A stretch of 64,000 nucleotides of DNA from assembly GCA_018434945.1 (NCBI GenBank), contig JAHDOI010000064.1, forward strand, positions 1 to 64,000. Direction: 5' to 3'. The stretch is from Selenomonadales bacterium. Its GTDB lineage: Bacteria > Bacillota > Negativicutes > Sporomusales > UBA7701. Positions 15,151 to 25,114 of this stretch are shown here, piece after piece; the first letter of the stretch is position 1, and the number at the start of each line of letters is the position of its first letter. The position numbers were made by a program, and so were the translations under genes. The notes below the pieces were generated by a model that had not been told where the DNA came from, searched no databases, and saw nothing but the letters and a program-made list of their open reading frames with translations.

Positions 15151-15206
15151 CGAGAAAATGTCAGCTAGAGCACGAGAAAATGCCAGAGAATGCACGAAAA
15201 TGTCAG
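15151..15206. repeat. Three tandem 22-bp imperfect repeats between lepB and ylqF
   Basis: CGAGAAAATGTCAG (15151), CGAGAAAATGCCAG (15173) and CGAAAATGTCAG (15195) recur at an exact 22-bp period in the 110-bp gap. Two helical turns of spacing could place copies on one DNA face, but a chance expansion is equally possible. Confidence 0.6.
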
Positions 15207-15211
15207 ACGGT

Positions 15212-15736
15212 CTAAGGCAGGGATTTGAGGTGATCCACAGGCCAGAAAACGAACACCGCCTTGCCTTTTATCAGCTCGCTGCTCACAAACCCGACGTCGC
15301 GGAACCTGCTGTCCTCGGAGTTATTCCGATTGTCGCCCATCACGAAAACGTGGCCGGCGGGCACGGTAACCATCGAGTAAGAGCCCCGGGTTTTTTCGAG
15401 TATGTAGGTCTCGTTCTGCAGCTGGCCGTTGAGGAAAACCCGGCCTTCCTTGATTTCGATTGTGTCGCCCGGCACGCCGATGACGCGCTTGATGAAGTCG
15501 CGGCTGGGGTCGCGCGGGTAGCGGAAAACAATGATCTCGCCCCGTTCGGGTTCTTTGAACCTGTAGAGGAATTTATTGACGACAAGCCGTTCGCCGTTCA
15601 CGAGCGTCGGGCGCATCGACGGTCCTTCGACCATGTAGAGTTCGACGATGAAATAACGGATGAAGAAAGCCAGGACAACTGCGATCAGGATTGATATTAC
15701 CCAATCCTTGATTTCCTCGCCGAGAGATGTTTTCAA
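15212..15736 (-). CDS. lepB: Signal peptidase I
   Basis: The 174-residue type I signal peptidase has one N-terminal TM helix (about 12-33). It carries the catalytic Ser40 in MVEGPSMRPTL, the general base Lys83 in RDFIKRVIGVPGD, and the C-terminal box GHVFVMGDNRNNSEDSR. It cleaves signal peptides at the outer face of the cytoplasmic membrane. The start is TTG (15736) with GGGAGG 8 bases upstream; the much longer frame reaching 16198 is rplS read out of frame. It lies downstream of rplS beyond a terminator. Confidence 0.93.
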   Translation of the reverse strand: MKTSLGEEIKDWVISILIAVVLAFFIRYFIVELYMVEGPSMRPTLVNGERLVVNKFLYRFKEPERGEIIVFRYPRDPSRDFIKRVIGVPGDTIEIKEGRVFLNGQLQNETYILEKTRGSYSMVTVPAGHVFVMGDNRNNSEDSRFRDVGFVSSELIKGKAVFVFWPVDHLKSLP

Positions 15737-15807
15737 CGGTATACCTCCCTGCCGATTGGAAGCTTGGCGGCGCCTGGCCGAAAGGCACGGGCAGCTGCCA
15801 AGGGATG

Positions 15808-15833
15808 AAGAAAAAGGGACTGCTGCCAGTCCC
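15808..15833 (-). terminator. Terminator after rplS
   Basis: The hairpin GGGACTG-GCAG-CAGTCCC is followed by TTTTTC on the minus strand. Confidence 0.85.
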
Positions 15834-15840
15834 AGTTTCG

Positions 15841-16182
15841 CTAGCGTTTTTCCTTGATTCTGGCCGCTTTGCCGGTCAGGTTGCGCAGGTAGTAAAGCTT
15901 GGCCCTGCGTACGACGCCGCGGCGCGCCACTTCGATTTTCTCGACGCGCGGCGAGTGGACGGGAAAGGTGCGTTCTACGCCGACGCCATAAGAGATGCGG
16001 CGGACGGTGAAGGTTTCGCGGGCTCCGCTGCCCTGACGGCGGATGACGGCGCCTTCGAAGACCTGGATACGCTCGCGGGTGCCTTCCACGACTTTTACGT
16101 GGACGCGGACGGTATCGCCAGGCTTGAATACCGGGATATCGCTGCGCATTTGCTCCTGCTCGAGTGCTTTGATAATGTCCAA
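15841..16182 (-). CDS. rplS: 50S ribosomal protein L19
   Basis: The 113-residue sequence is a full-length L19: [69 protein letters not shown]19 sits at the 30S-50S interface. The start is a TTG with GAGGAGG 7 bases upstream. It follows the SPOUT methyltransferase gene by 100 bp and ends in its own terminator, matching the trmD-rplS arrangement common in bacteria. Confidence 0.97.
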   Translation of the reverse strand: MDIIKALEQEQMRSDIPVFKPGDTVRVHVKVVEGTRERIQVFEGAVIRRQGSGARETFTVRRISYGVGVERTFPVHSPRVEKIEVARRGVVRRAKLYYLRNLTGKAARIKEKR

Positions 16183-16282
16183 GGGGGTTCCTCCTCATTC
16201 TAGACGTTCATGCCGCAGCGGGCAGCGGACCGTCCGTTTTACACAGATGGATTATAACATATGTTTGCCCAAATGACAACAA

Positions 16283-16873
<591 letters not shown>

Positions 16874-16874
16874 G

Positions 16875-17618
16875 TCAGCCCCCCTCCCGCTCGGCGAGGA
16901 TTTCTTTGAGCAGGACGGCGTCCATGCCTTCGAGTTTGATTTCGTCCAAAAGGTCGGGCCGGACGGCCAGGGTTCTCCTGAGCGATTCCTTGCGGCGCCA
17001 GCGGGCGATTTTGGCGTGGTCGCCGGAGATGAGGATCTCGGGCACTTCCCAGCCTCTGAATTCGCGCGGCCGCGTGTACTGCGGGTATTCGAGGAGGCCG
17101 CCGGCGAAGGAGTCGTGTTCGGCGGCGTCGGCGGCGCCGAGGACGCCGGGGATCATGCGGGCGACGGCGTCGGTGATGACCATGGCCGGCAGTTCTCCGC
17201 CGGTGAGGACGTAGTCGCCGATGGAGATTGCTTCGTCGGCGAGGTGTTCCTTGACCCGCTCGTCGACACCTTCGTAGTGGCCGCAGACGAGGACGAGATG
17301 GTCGTAGCCGGCCAGTTCGCGCACCTTGGCCTGGTCGAGGCGGCTGCCGCCCGGACAGAGCAGGATGACGCGCCGCCGGCCGGTGTCTTCGCCGGTAAGG
17401 CTTTCGACCGCCGCGAAGAGCGGGTCGGGCTTCATGACCATGCCCGAGCCGCCACCGAAAGGCGTGTCGTCGACGATGCGGTGCTTGCCCTCCGCGAAGT
17501 CGCGGGGGTTGGTGACGCCGATGGTCAGGTGGCCGGCGTCGCAGGCACGTTTGATGATGCTGTGGCCCAGTGGGCCGGCGAACATTTCTGGGAAGAGCGA
17601 GACAATGTCGATACGCAT
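16875..17618 (-). CDS. trmD: tRNA (guanine-N1)-methyltransferase
   Basis: The 247-residue enzyme methylates G37 of tRNAs to prevent frameshifting. Signature segments are MRIDIVSLFPEMFAG, GGGSGMVMKPDPL, LVCGHYEGVDERV and SIGDYVLTGGELPAMVITDAV (the knotted SAM site), plus RPREFRGWEVPEILISGDHAKI. The gap to rimM is 1 bp, giving the conserved rimM-trmD coupling. Confidence 0.97.
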   Translation of the reverse strand: MRIDIVSLFPEMFAGPLGHSIIKRACDAGHLTIGVTNPRDFAEGKHRIVDDTPFGGGSGMVMKPDPLFAAVESLTGEDTGRRRVILLCPGGSRLDQAKVRELAGYDHLVLVCGHYEGVDERVKEHLADEAISIGDYVLTGGELPAMVITDAVARMIPGVLGAADAAEHDSFAGGLLEYPQYTRPREFRGWEVPEILISGDHAKIARWRRKESLRRTLAVRPDLLDEIKLEGMDAVLLKEILAEREGG

Positions 17619-17619
17619 G

Positions 17620-18123
17620 TCAATCCCATTCTTCCTGCAATCTTACTGTCATCTTGCCGCCGGGTACGTCGATCTCTTTGACGACATCCTTGATGGCGGG
17701 AATGAGGAGGGGTTTTTGGCCCTCCCGTTCGGTGATGTAGACGTCGTTGGCACCGGTGGGCAGGACGTCGGCGACGGTGCCGAGATTGGCGCCGGCTTCG
17801 TCGAAGACTTTCAGGCCGACGATGTCGAAGATGTAATAATGGCCTTCAGGCAACTTTACGAGATCGGCGCGGTCGACTTTGAGGAGCTTGCCCTTGAGGG
17901 CCTGGGCGGCGTCGCGGTCGTCGATGCCGCGGAATTTGATGTGGACATACTGGTTGTGGTATTTGACGCCCTCGATGTCGAGAGTGCGGCCGTCCTCTAG
18001 CTGCACTTTCTTCGTTTTCCGGAAGCGATCGGGGAAATCGGTCAGCGGGATAACACGAACGTCACCCCGCACGCCGTGCGGGGCAACTGCCTTGCCTATC
18101 GCTATCAGTTTCGCGTCTGTCAT
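17620..18123 (-). CDS. rimM: 16S rRNA processing protein RimM
   Basis: The 167-residue protein assists 30S maturation by binding S19. The N-terminal barrel (IGKAVAPHGVRGDVRVIPLTDFPDRF) and the C-terminal PRC barrel (GHYYIFDIVGLKVFDEAG, DVYITEREGQKPLLIPAIKD) are both present. It lies between ylqD and trmD with 1-2 bp gaps, indicating one operon. Confidence 0.95.
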   Translation of the reverse strand: MTDAKLIAIGKAVAPHGVRGDVRVIPLTDFPDRFRKTKKVQLEDGRTLDIEGVKYHNQYVHIKFRGIDDRDAAQALKGKLLKVDRADLVKLPEGHYYIFDIVGLKVFDEAGANLGTVADVLPTGANDVYITEREGQKPLLIPAIKDVVKEIDVPGGKMTVRLQEEWD

Positions 18124-18125
18124 GG

Positions 18126-18533
18126 CTAGGAGCGGAAAGCGATGATCTTGCCGTCTTCGAGCAAAATCTCGGCGGCCATTATCTCATGCAGATTGTCGCC
18201 GACGCTGACCGTGACCGTTCTTTCCATGGTGCCCTGGACGATTTCCGCGCCGATTTCGAGCGCCGCCGTTTCCTTGAGCTTCTCGGTCATGTGGGTCTTG
18301 AATTCGACCCGCTTGGCCTTCTCGGCTTCGATCTGCTGGCGCAGGGCGGTGAGGCCCTGGGCGTCGATCTTGGCCTGCTCGGTCAGGACACGCTTGGCGT
18401 GGAATTCGATCTGCTGCAGCTCCATGTCGGCTTTGCGGATGGCGTCCTGGATCTCGGCCGCCATCTGGCCCTTGAGCTGCTCGGTGACTTTGGCCTTGAC
18501 GGCCACCGGGCATTTCAAAGTCATGCTTTCCAT
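18126..18533 (-). CDS. ylqD: YlqD family coiled-coil protein
   Basis: The conserved start MESMTLKCPVAVKAKVT leads into a long helical, probably coiled-coil stretch (about 20-95, rich in K, E, Q, A), then a small beta domain (VTVSVGDNLHEIMAAEILLEDGKIIAFR). YlqD is a Firmicute protein of unknown function always found between khpA and rimM, as here. I chose the start at 18533 because it lies just after the khpA stop with AGAAGG upstream. Confidence 0.8.
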   Translation of the reverse strand: MESMTLKCPVAVKAKVTEQLKGQMAAEIQDAIRKADMELQQIEFHAKRVLTEQAKIDAQGLTALRQQIEAEKAKRVEFKTHMTEKLKETAALEIGAEIVQGTMERTVTVSVGDNLHEIMAAEILLEDGKIIAFRS

Positions 18534-18549
18534 TCTTTTCAGCACCTTC

Positions 18550-18777
18550 TCAGATGATTTCCACCATGATCCGCTGGTTGTCACGGGTGGCCGCGGCTTT
18601 GACGACGGTGCGCAGCGCTTTGGCGATGCGGCCCTGTTTGCCGATGACCTTGCCCATGTCTTCCGGCGCGACCCTGATCTCGTAGACGGTGACGCCTTTG
18701 TCGTCAGTGGCCGTGACGCTTACCTGGGCGGGGTTCTTGACGAGGGATTTGGCGATAACTTCTATCAGTTCTTTCAT
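18550..18777 (-). CDS. khpA: KH-domain RNA-binding protein KhpA
   Basis: The 75-residue protein is a single KH domain with the GxxG loop in KVIGKQGRIAKALRTVVKAAA. KhpA (YlqC) binds RNA, often with KhpB/Jag, and affects cell division and small-RNA activity in other Firmicutes. The gene is 6 bp downstream of rpsP and shares its operon. Confidence 0.92.
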   Translation of the reverse strand: MKELIEVIAKSLVKNPAQVSVTATDDKGVTVYEIRVAPEDMGKVIGKQGRIAKALRTVVKAAATRDNQRIMVEII

Positions 18778-18783
18778 TAGTTA

Positions 18784-19065
18784 TCACGCCTCTTTCTTGG
18801 AGCGCTTGACTTCATCCCACTTTTTCATGATACCGGCCTGGCCGAAGAGGTCTTTAACGGTATCGGTGGGTTGCGCGCCTTTCTGCAGCCACGCGATGGC
18901 CTTTTCCTCATCGATCTTGATGATGGCCGGCTCGGTGGTGGAGTCGTAGTGGCCGAGGGCTTCGATGAACCTGCCGTCCCGCGGGGAACGTGCGTCGGCG
19001 ACGACTACGCGGTAGAAGGGGCTTTTCTTGGCACCCATGCGTTTGAGTCGAATTTTGACCGCCAT
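18784..19065 (-). CDS. rpsP: 30S ribosomal protein S16
   Basis: The 93-residue S16 begins [21 protein letters not shown] and includes [18 protein letters not shown] and the C-terminal [15 protein letters not shown] start with GGAGGT upstream. It lies between ffh and khpA, the standard Firmicute order. Confidence 0.97.
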   Translation of the reverse strand: MAVKIRLKRMGAKKSPFYRVVVADARSPRDGRFIEALGHYDSTTEPAIIKIDEEKAIAWLQKGAQPTDTVKDLFGQAGIMKKWDEVKRSKKEA

Positions 19066-19144
19066 TTAACAATTCACCTCCTTAATAGAATTACCATTTC
19101 TGCGTCGTTTATCAGGCTGCCAAGCCTGGGGGCGGGATTTCTTT

Positions 19145-20491
<1,347 letters not shown>

Positions 20492-20504
20492 GAGGGGCCT
20501 CCTT

Positions 20505-20852
20505 TCAGCGGTCGGTCAGTTTGTGGAGAAGTTCCATGGCCTGCCTGGTCTCGGGCAGGCTGCGGGTTTCGGCCGGCAGGGCTTCGAGGCTGGCGCGCAC
20601 CTGGGCGATGACGGCCAGGTCGCGGCGGTGGCGCTCGACGAGGCCGAGCTTTTCCTCGTATTCGGCAAGGAGAGACTCGCCGCGGCGGAGGATGTCGTGG
20701 ACGGCCTGGCGGGAGACCTGGAATTCCTCGGCAATCTCGGCGAGCGAGTCGTCGCCGAGGTAGTGCATTTCGATGCAGCGCTGCTGCTTGTCGGTGAGCA
20801 GCGCGCCGTAGAAGTCGTACAGTTCGGCTATCCTCAGTACCTTATCGAGCAT
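20505..20852 (-). CDS. ylxM: YlxM family HTH protein (SRP-associated)
   Basis: The 115-residue protein contains a sigma-70 region-4-like helix-turn-helix ([26 protein letters not shown], then [17 protein letters not shown]). YlxM is encoded next to ffh in Gram-positive lineages and stimulates SRP function in streptococci. It is first in the leftward operon, directly after the promoter at 20898-20926. Confidence 0.92.
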   Translation of the reverse strand: MLDKVLRIAELYDFYGALLTDKQQRCIEMHYLGDDSLAEIAEEFQVSRQAVHDILRRGESLLAEYEEKLGLVERHRRDLAVIAQVRASLEALPAETRSLPETRQAMELLHKLTDR

Positions 20853-20897
20853 GTTTGCGTTACCTCGCTGACAAGGTAAATACCTTTACACCTGATT

Positions 20898-20926
20898 AGT
20901 ATAGAGGAAAATGCGGCGGCTGTCAA
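20898..20926 (-). promoter_or_regulatory. Sigma-A promoter of the ylxM-ffh operon
   Basis: TTGACA-N17-TATACT reads leftward, a near-consensus vegetative promoter 46 bp upstream of ylxM. Confidence 0.85.
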
Positions 20927-21077
20927 GGGTGGGGGGGTTATCAATTCAGCTTGGAATCGCAAATTGACTGTACAACAAAGTCTTGTTCTTTTTGGGGAAA
21001 AATCGTGGCAATTTGACACTATTTTGCCAGGATGTTACAATAATTTTAATTATATATACAAAAGATAGGTGATATCA

Positions 21078-21395
21078 TTGAAATTTTCAAAGGAAAAATT
21101 CGATTTATTCATGGAAAAAATTTGGACTTCGCCACGCAAATGTCCAATATGCTCGTCCAATGATTGGAAATTTAATGATACAATTTTTTCACTATCCGAG
21201 TTGTCAGTAGAAAATTCAACTATCCATTTCCCTGTTATTGTTGTCACGTGTAAAAAATGTGGACATGCACATTTTTTTAATATCTTTCAAAGCGGTCTTT
21301 ACACTCAGGATGAAGTATTATCCATTCTCAAATCAACCAAGAAACAAGATAATTCTAATACCAAGGAAACTTCCCCGAGGGGGATGGAAAAATGA
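21078..21395 (+). CDS. Zinc-ribbon protein, first gene of an AT-rich pair
   Basis: The protein (about 105 residues) carries two CxxC pairs (CPICSSND near the start and CKKCGHAHFF near 60), forming a likely zinc ribbon, with beta-rich sequence between. I prefer the TTG at 21078, which has AGGTGA 6 bases upstream, over an in-frame GTG at 21069. It overlaps the next gene by 4 bp (ATGA), so the two are translationally coupled. Base composition is far more AT-rich than the neighbouring ffh operon, suggesting acquisition. No known family function; it resembles small zinc-ribbon proteins that accompany membrane partners. Confidence 0.65.
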   Translation: MKFSKEKFDLFMEKIWTSPRKCPICSSNDWKFNDTIFSLSELSVENSTIHFPVIVVTCKKCGHAHFFNIFQSGLYTQDEVLSILKSTKKQDNSNTKETSPRGMEK

Positions 21396-21802
21396 GTGAC
21401 GTTACTTTATCGAGAGATCTATCTGTGAAGATTCCCAGAAAACAGGATGCATATGCTATTCCAACAACTGATTGGGATAGACTAAAAGAAAAAATTAGGA
21501 CTTGTGGCAGAGGAGGTCGAGATAGTGAAAACAAAGCATATGCAGCCTTTGGAATATCAGGTTCTGCATTATTAAGTTTAATTTCAATTAGCAATTCTGC
21601 CTCGGTCGCACAATGGATTTATACTGCACATTGGGTTGTGCTTGTGTCTTCTTTTATAGTAGGTATTGTTTTTAACGTATTCAGTCGAAAGGAAGACGCG
21701 GCTTTTAAGCGTTCACTTGATGAAATAATATCTGACATGCAGTATATTCAAGATTCATATGCTATGGAAGAAAAATATGAGGATGAAGAAGAAAAAGTGT
21801 AA
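21392..21802 (+). CDS. Two-TM membrane protein, second gene of the AT-rich pair
   Basis: The 136-residue protein has a soluble basic N-terminal region (WDRLKEKIRTCGRGGRD), two TM segments (about 52-70 and 77-97), and a C-terminal acidic helix (DEIISDMQYIQDSY ending EDEEEKV). The layout (helix, two TMs, coiled helix) recalls small 2TM effectors of the SLATT/Pycsar type, but I see no clear family signature. It ends in a strong terminator, so it and the zinc-ribbon gene form a closed two-gene unit. Confidence 0.65.
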   Translation: MSDVTLSRDLSVKIPRKQDAYAIPTTDWDRLKEKIRTCGRGGRDSENKAYAAFGISGSALLSLISISNSASVAQWIYTAHWVVLVSSFIVGIVFNVFSRKEDAAFKRSLDEIISDMQYIQDSYAMEEKYEDEEEKV

Positions 21803-21811
21803 AATAATTCT

Positions 21812-21843
21812 AAAACTCCCGGATTTTCTCCGGGAGTTTTTTT
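21812..21843 (+). terminator. Terminator of the zinc-ribbon/2TM pair
   Basis: The hairpin AAACTCCCGGA-TTTTC-TCCGGGAGTTT continues into TTTTG on the plus strand, 10 bp after the stop. Confidence 0.9.
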
Positions 21844-21891
21844 GTTCTCACGTATCTCCTCTCCCACCTTCCATTTAATCTTGAGCAGCCG

Positions 21892-22013
21892 GAGTCGTTC
21901 AGAAGTGCCTAGATGCAAGGCGCACCGGAGGCTGTCACCGGAAGCGTACACGGACGTACGCTGAGGATGGCAGCCGAGGAGCAACGCCGCAGATGGGCGC
22001 TTATGGGCGGCTC
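21892..22013. repeat. Dispersed palindromic repeat, copy 1
   Basis: A 122-bp element with terminal arms GAGTCGTTCAGAAGTGCC and GGGCGCTTATGGGCGGCTC that pair along 19 positions, allowing G-U. An internal perfect AGCGTAC-ACGGAC-GTACGCT stem and the conserved segments AGATGCAAGGCGCACCGGAG and GGAGCAACGCCGCAGATG are present. It lies between two rightward genes. The remainder of 22014-22136 holds no recognisable feature. Confidence 0.85.
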
Positions 22014-22136
22014 TATCGAATGTGGCATGCGGGTAGCAGCAAAGGAGTAAGTTATGCAGACTTGAACAACGAATATTGGCAATCTCATTTTTACGGATTT
22101 GGCAGACCACGCAAGTAGAATTCCTTAATTATCCCC

Positions 22137-22184
22137 AAAGTAATATAGGGGCGGGTGATTTTTCATCTGCCCCTATATTACTTT
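22137..22184. repeat. Long near-perfect hairpin upstream of the secreted-protein gene
   Basis: AAAGTAATATAGGGGC (22137-22152) pairs perfectly with 22169-22184. The inner GGGTGA/TCATCT closes the stem further, leaving a TTTT loop (about 22 pairs in all). It is followed by the promoter at 22196-22224 and could act as a terminator for read-through from the left or as an operator. Confidence 0.7.
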
Positions 22185-22195
22185 AATGGATAATA

Positions 22196-22224
22196 TTGAT
22201 TTTATGCATACTATTAAGTAAAAT
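22196..22224 (+). promoter_or_regulatory. Promoter of the secreted-protein gene
   Basis: TTGATT-N17-TAAAAT reads rightward, 32 bp upstream of the ATG at 22257. Confidence 0.55.
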
Positions 22225-22256
22225 AAGGTAAATGGTAGTTATTGGTGGTGAAGCAA

Positions 22257-22745
22257 ATGCTATTTCGCATGTTTGTGTTATTTTTGATAGCGTCTATTTG
22301 TGCAGGTGTTGTTTCCGCCAATGTCGCCCCTCTGAATGAATCGGACTATTTTATAAAGTTCATCCCCACGGGCGAAACCATCCAAGTACGCAAACCTTTG
22401 GGTTTTACACCTGATAATAACGCCAAATATTTTTTAGAGCACAATTATGTTACCGGACAAGATTATGTCTACCGTATTACGGTATACAGCAAAGATTACG
22501 TGACGAGCAGGGGAATAAGTATCGGCGACTCGGCGGATAGAGTCAGGGAGTGTTACGGGGAACCCAACCGCTACTCGGGGTCGAGAAGTCATTATAAATG
22601 GTTCAGCTACATAGAACCGAATGAGGTTTTGAAAGTCCATTTTTATCTTGATAAAGAAACAGAGAGGGTTATCGCTATTAATTGGGGCATCCTTCCTGTC
22701 GGGACTCCGCCGATGATTTTATCGTCCGACGGTGAATATTACTGA
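22257..22745 (+). CDS. Secreted protein of unknown function (BamE-like fold possible)
   Basis: The 162-residue protein begins with a signal peptide (MLFRMFVLFLIASICAGVVSA). The mature part contains GISIGDSADRVRECYGEPNRY, the type of 'GDS...V...yGeP' motif found in SmpA/BamE-like and related small exported proteins. It continues LKVHFYLDKETERVIAINWG. I start at ATG 22257 (GGTGGTGAAG upstream) rather than the in-frame GTG at 22242. It stands alone between two palindromic repeats and is AT-rich relative to the core genome. The function is unknown. Confidence 0.6.
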   Translation: MLFRMFVLFLIASICAGVVSANVAPLNESDYFIKFIPTGETIQVRKPLGFTPDNNAKYFLEHNYVTGQDYVYRITVYSKDYVTSRGISIGDSADRVRECYGEPNRYSGSRSHYKWFSYIEPNEVLKVHFYLDKETERVIAINWGILPVGTPPMILSSDGEYY

Positions 22746-22829
22746 CTACGGGCACGCCGGCAAGTATAGTTTGCCGGCTTTTCTTTATTTCGCTTTCCCC
22801 TTCCCTATGACCTTAAACTTGAACAGCCG

Positions 22830-22952
22830 GAGCCGTTCAGAAGTGCCCAGATGCTAGGCGGCTCCGAGGACGCTCGCGAAGACAGTACACGGACGTACGG
22901 CGAGCGAGCACCCGGAGGACGAACAACGCAGATGGGCGCTTATGGGCGGCTC
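22830..22952. repeat. Dispersed palindromic repeat, copy 2
   Basis: Arms GAGCCGTTCAGAAGTGCCCA and TGGGCGCTTATGGGCGGCTC; internal CGCTCGC/GCGAGCG and GTACACGGACGTAC stems. It lies between two rightward genes. Confidence 0.85.
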
Positions 22953-23032
22953 CCCTTGAATTAGCAAAAGGAAAACGAGGACCGATGAAGTATTACTTAT
23001 AAACATCGTATTTCCTTTTGCGGAGGCACCCA

Positions 23033-23983
23033 ATGTTTATTTATCTTGATTTTGTGCCCCACTTCACCTGCGCCTGCTGCGGGACATGCTGCCGCAACGA
23101 CTGGCTGGTGACGGTGGACGATGCCGGCTATATACGCAACCGCGAGTTTTTCGCGCGGACGGGCCGCGCCGGGGAGTTTACGGCGGCTTTTACGCCGCTG
23201 GCGGGCAAGCGGGCCGCCGGGGAGTATGCGGCGATCGCAAAGCGGCCGGGCGGCGGGTGCTGGTTTTTGCGGGAGGATAATCTGTGCCTGCTGCACCGCG
23301 AGGCGGGGCACGAGCATCTGGACGGGGTGTGCCGCCTTTTCCCCCGCTACCCGATGCGTACGGCGAGGGGCGTGGAGCTGACGCTGAGTTTCAGCTGCCC
23401 GGAGGTGCTGCGGCTGGCGGACAGGCCGGAGCCGCTCAATGTGGTCCGCGCCGAGGAGCCGCCTATCCCGCTTGAAGCGGACTCCTACACGGCCGAGGTT
23501 TTCCCCGGCCAGCAGCCGCGCCATAGCGTGCTGGGGTATTATTTCGAGCTTGAACATCATTTTATCGATATCATACAGTGCCGCGGTCTGACGGTGGCCG
23601 GGCGGCTGGATTTCCTGGCGGCGACGGCGGCCGCGCTGGCCTCCCTCCCCTCTTCCCCGGACGCCGGCCGGGAGGTCGACCGGCTGATCCGGGGGAATTA
23701 CGACCGGCTGGATGCCGCGGAGGCCGCCGGAGTGGCGGCGCTCGACCCGGCGGATATCATGCTGGAGCATTTTTTCGTGAATCTGATTTTCAAGAAGGTG
23801 TTTTATCTCCACGGCCTGACGGGGGCGATGCGGCTGCTGCAGGCTCTGTGGCGGCGACTGGCGGCCGCCGGCGCGGGCGGCGATGCGGGCCGGCTGGAAC
23901 GGGTGAAGGGCGCGGTGATGGCGGCGGAGTTCGAGTACTGCCACAACCGCGCGGCGCTGCTGAAGATAGCGGCCGGCAGGTAA
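23033..23983 (+). CDS. FliB/YkgJ-like cysteine-cluster protein
   Basis: The 316-residue protein has FTCACCGTCCRNDW near the N-terminus (CxxCGxCC), then CWFLREDNLCLLH, GVCRLFPRYP and SFSCPEVLRL. These form the eight-cysteine cluster of the YkgJ family and of FliB, which methylates flagellin lysines. It begins MFIYLDFVPHF at 23033 behind GGAGGC. Without flagellin genes nearby the substrate is unknown; an iron-sulfur or zinc-binding role is inferred. It is convergent with ftsY across repeat copy 3. Confidence 0.7.
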   Translation: MFIYLDFVPHFTCACCGTCCRNDWLVTVDDAGYIRNREFFARTGRAGEFTAAFTPLAGKRAAGEYAAIAKRPGGGCWFLREDNLCLLHREAGHEHLDGVCRLFPRYPMRTARGVELTLSFSCPEVLRLADRPEPLNVVRAEEPPIPLEADSYTAEVFPGQQPRHSVLGYYFELEHHFIDIIQCRGLTVAGRLDFLAATAAALASLPSSPDAGREVDRLIRGNYDRLDAAEAAGVAALDPADIMLEHFFVNLIFKKVFYLHGLTGAMRLLQALWRRLAAAGAGGDAGRLERVKGAVMAAEFEYCHNRAALLKIAAGR

Positions 23984-24077
23984 GAGTTTTAGTCTATTGC
24001 AAGCATAACTATGCATATAATGCAAACAAAAAGCACTGGGAATATTCCCGGTGCTTCGTTTTTATGTTTTGTGCGCC

Positions 24078-24201
24078 GCGACCGTTCAGAAGCCGTCAGA
24101 TGCAAGGCGCACCGGAGGCTGACACCGGAAGCGTACACGGACGTACGCTGAGGATGGCAGACGAGGAGCAACGCAGCAGATGGCGGCTTATCAACGGTCG
24201 C
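24078..24201. repeat. Dispersed palindromic repeat, copy 3, overlapping the ftsY stop
   Basis: Arms GCGACCGTTCAGAAGCCGTCA and TGGCGGCTTATCAACGGTCGC pair except for the central CAG/GAT bubble; the internal AGCGTACACGGACGTACGCT stem is perfect. The last 11 bases contain the final codons and TGA of ftsY. Confidence 0.85.
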
Positions 24202-25108
24202 CAAAGAGTGCCGACGCAAAGTCAGAGGCGACAAATGGGCGCAGGTCTTCCATTTTCTCTCCGACACCGATCCATTTGACGGGGACGCCGAGCTCGCTTT
24301 TGACGGCGACGATGACGCCGCCTTTGGCGGTGCCGTCGAGTTTGGTGAGGACGAGGCCGCTGATTTCGACGGCTTCTTTGAAGAGCCGCGCCTGGCTGAG
24401 GGCGTTTTGGCCGGTGGTGGCGTCGAGGACGAGGAGGACTTCGTGGGGGGCGCCGGGCAGTTCGCGGGCGATGACGCGGTGGACTTTTTTGAGTTCTTCC
24501 ATGAGGTTGGATTTTGTGTGGAGGCGGCCGGCGGTGTCGACGATGAGGAGGTCGGCGTTCCTGGCTTTGGCGGCCTGGACGGCGTCGAAGGCGACGGCGG
24601 CGGGGTCGGAGCCTTCTTTGTGGCGGATGACTTCGGCGCCGATGCGGCCGCCCCAGATTTCGAGCTGTTCGCTGGCGGCGGCGCGGAAGGTGTCGCCGGC
24701 GGCGAGGAGGACGCGGCGGCCCTGTTCGCGGTAGTAGTGGCCGAGTTTGGCGATGGTGGTGGTTTTGCCGACGCCGTTGACGCCGACGACCATGATGACG
24801 GTGGGGCCGGTCTCGGCTTGGCGGGGGGCGCCCTCCCCTGCCGCGAGGATGGCGGCGATGCGGGTTTTGAGGAAGGGAACGAGGTCGTCGGGGCTGTTTA
24901 TCTGTTTGGCTTTTACGCCGGCTTTGATGTCGGCGATGAGGGCGGCGACGGTTTTGACGCCGACGTCGGCGGCGATGAGGACGGCTTCGAGGTCGTCGAG
25001 GAATTCGTCGTCGATGGTGGCGTAGCCGCTGACGAGTTGCTCGATTTTTTCGGTGAAGCCTTTACGGGTTTTGGTGAGGCCTTCTTTGAGGCGGTCGAAG
25101 AAGCCCAT
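24191..25108 (-). CDS. ftsY: Signal recognition particle receptor FtsY
   Basis: The 305-residue GTPase has an N domain (1-95), then GVNGVGKTTTIAKLGHYY, RAAASEQLEIWG, DTAGRLHTKSNLMEELKK, TKLDGTAKGGV and GVGEKMEDLRPF. It receives SRP-bound ribosomes at the membrane. The acidic A domain of some FtsY proteins is missing, as is common in Firmicutes. The C-terminus (ALFGDR) and stop codon fall within repeat copy 3. It starts 6 bp after smc. Confidence 0.97.
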   Translation of the reverse strand: MGFFDRLKEGLTKTRKGFTEKIEQLVSGYATIDDEFLDDLEAVLIAADVGVKTVAALIADIKAGVKAKQINSPDDLVPFLKTRIAAILAAGEGAPRQAETGPTVIMVVGVNGVGKTTTIAKLGHYYREQGRRVLLAAGDTFRAAASEQLEIWGGRIGAEVIRHKEGSDPAAVAFDAVQAAKARNADLLIVDTAGRLHTKSNLMEELKKVHRVIARELPGAPHEVLLVLDATTGQNALSQARLFKEAVEISGLVLTKLDGTAKGGVIVAVKSELGVPVKWIGVGEKMEDLRPFVASDFASALFGDR

Positions 25109-25114
25109 GGTGCG

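Noticed and set aside
15737..16198. N-terminal extension of the signal peptidase frame to 16198
   Set aside because: The extra residues are rplS read out of frame; the TTG at 15736 with a good ribosome site begins the family domain.
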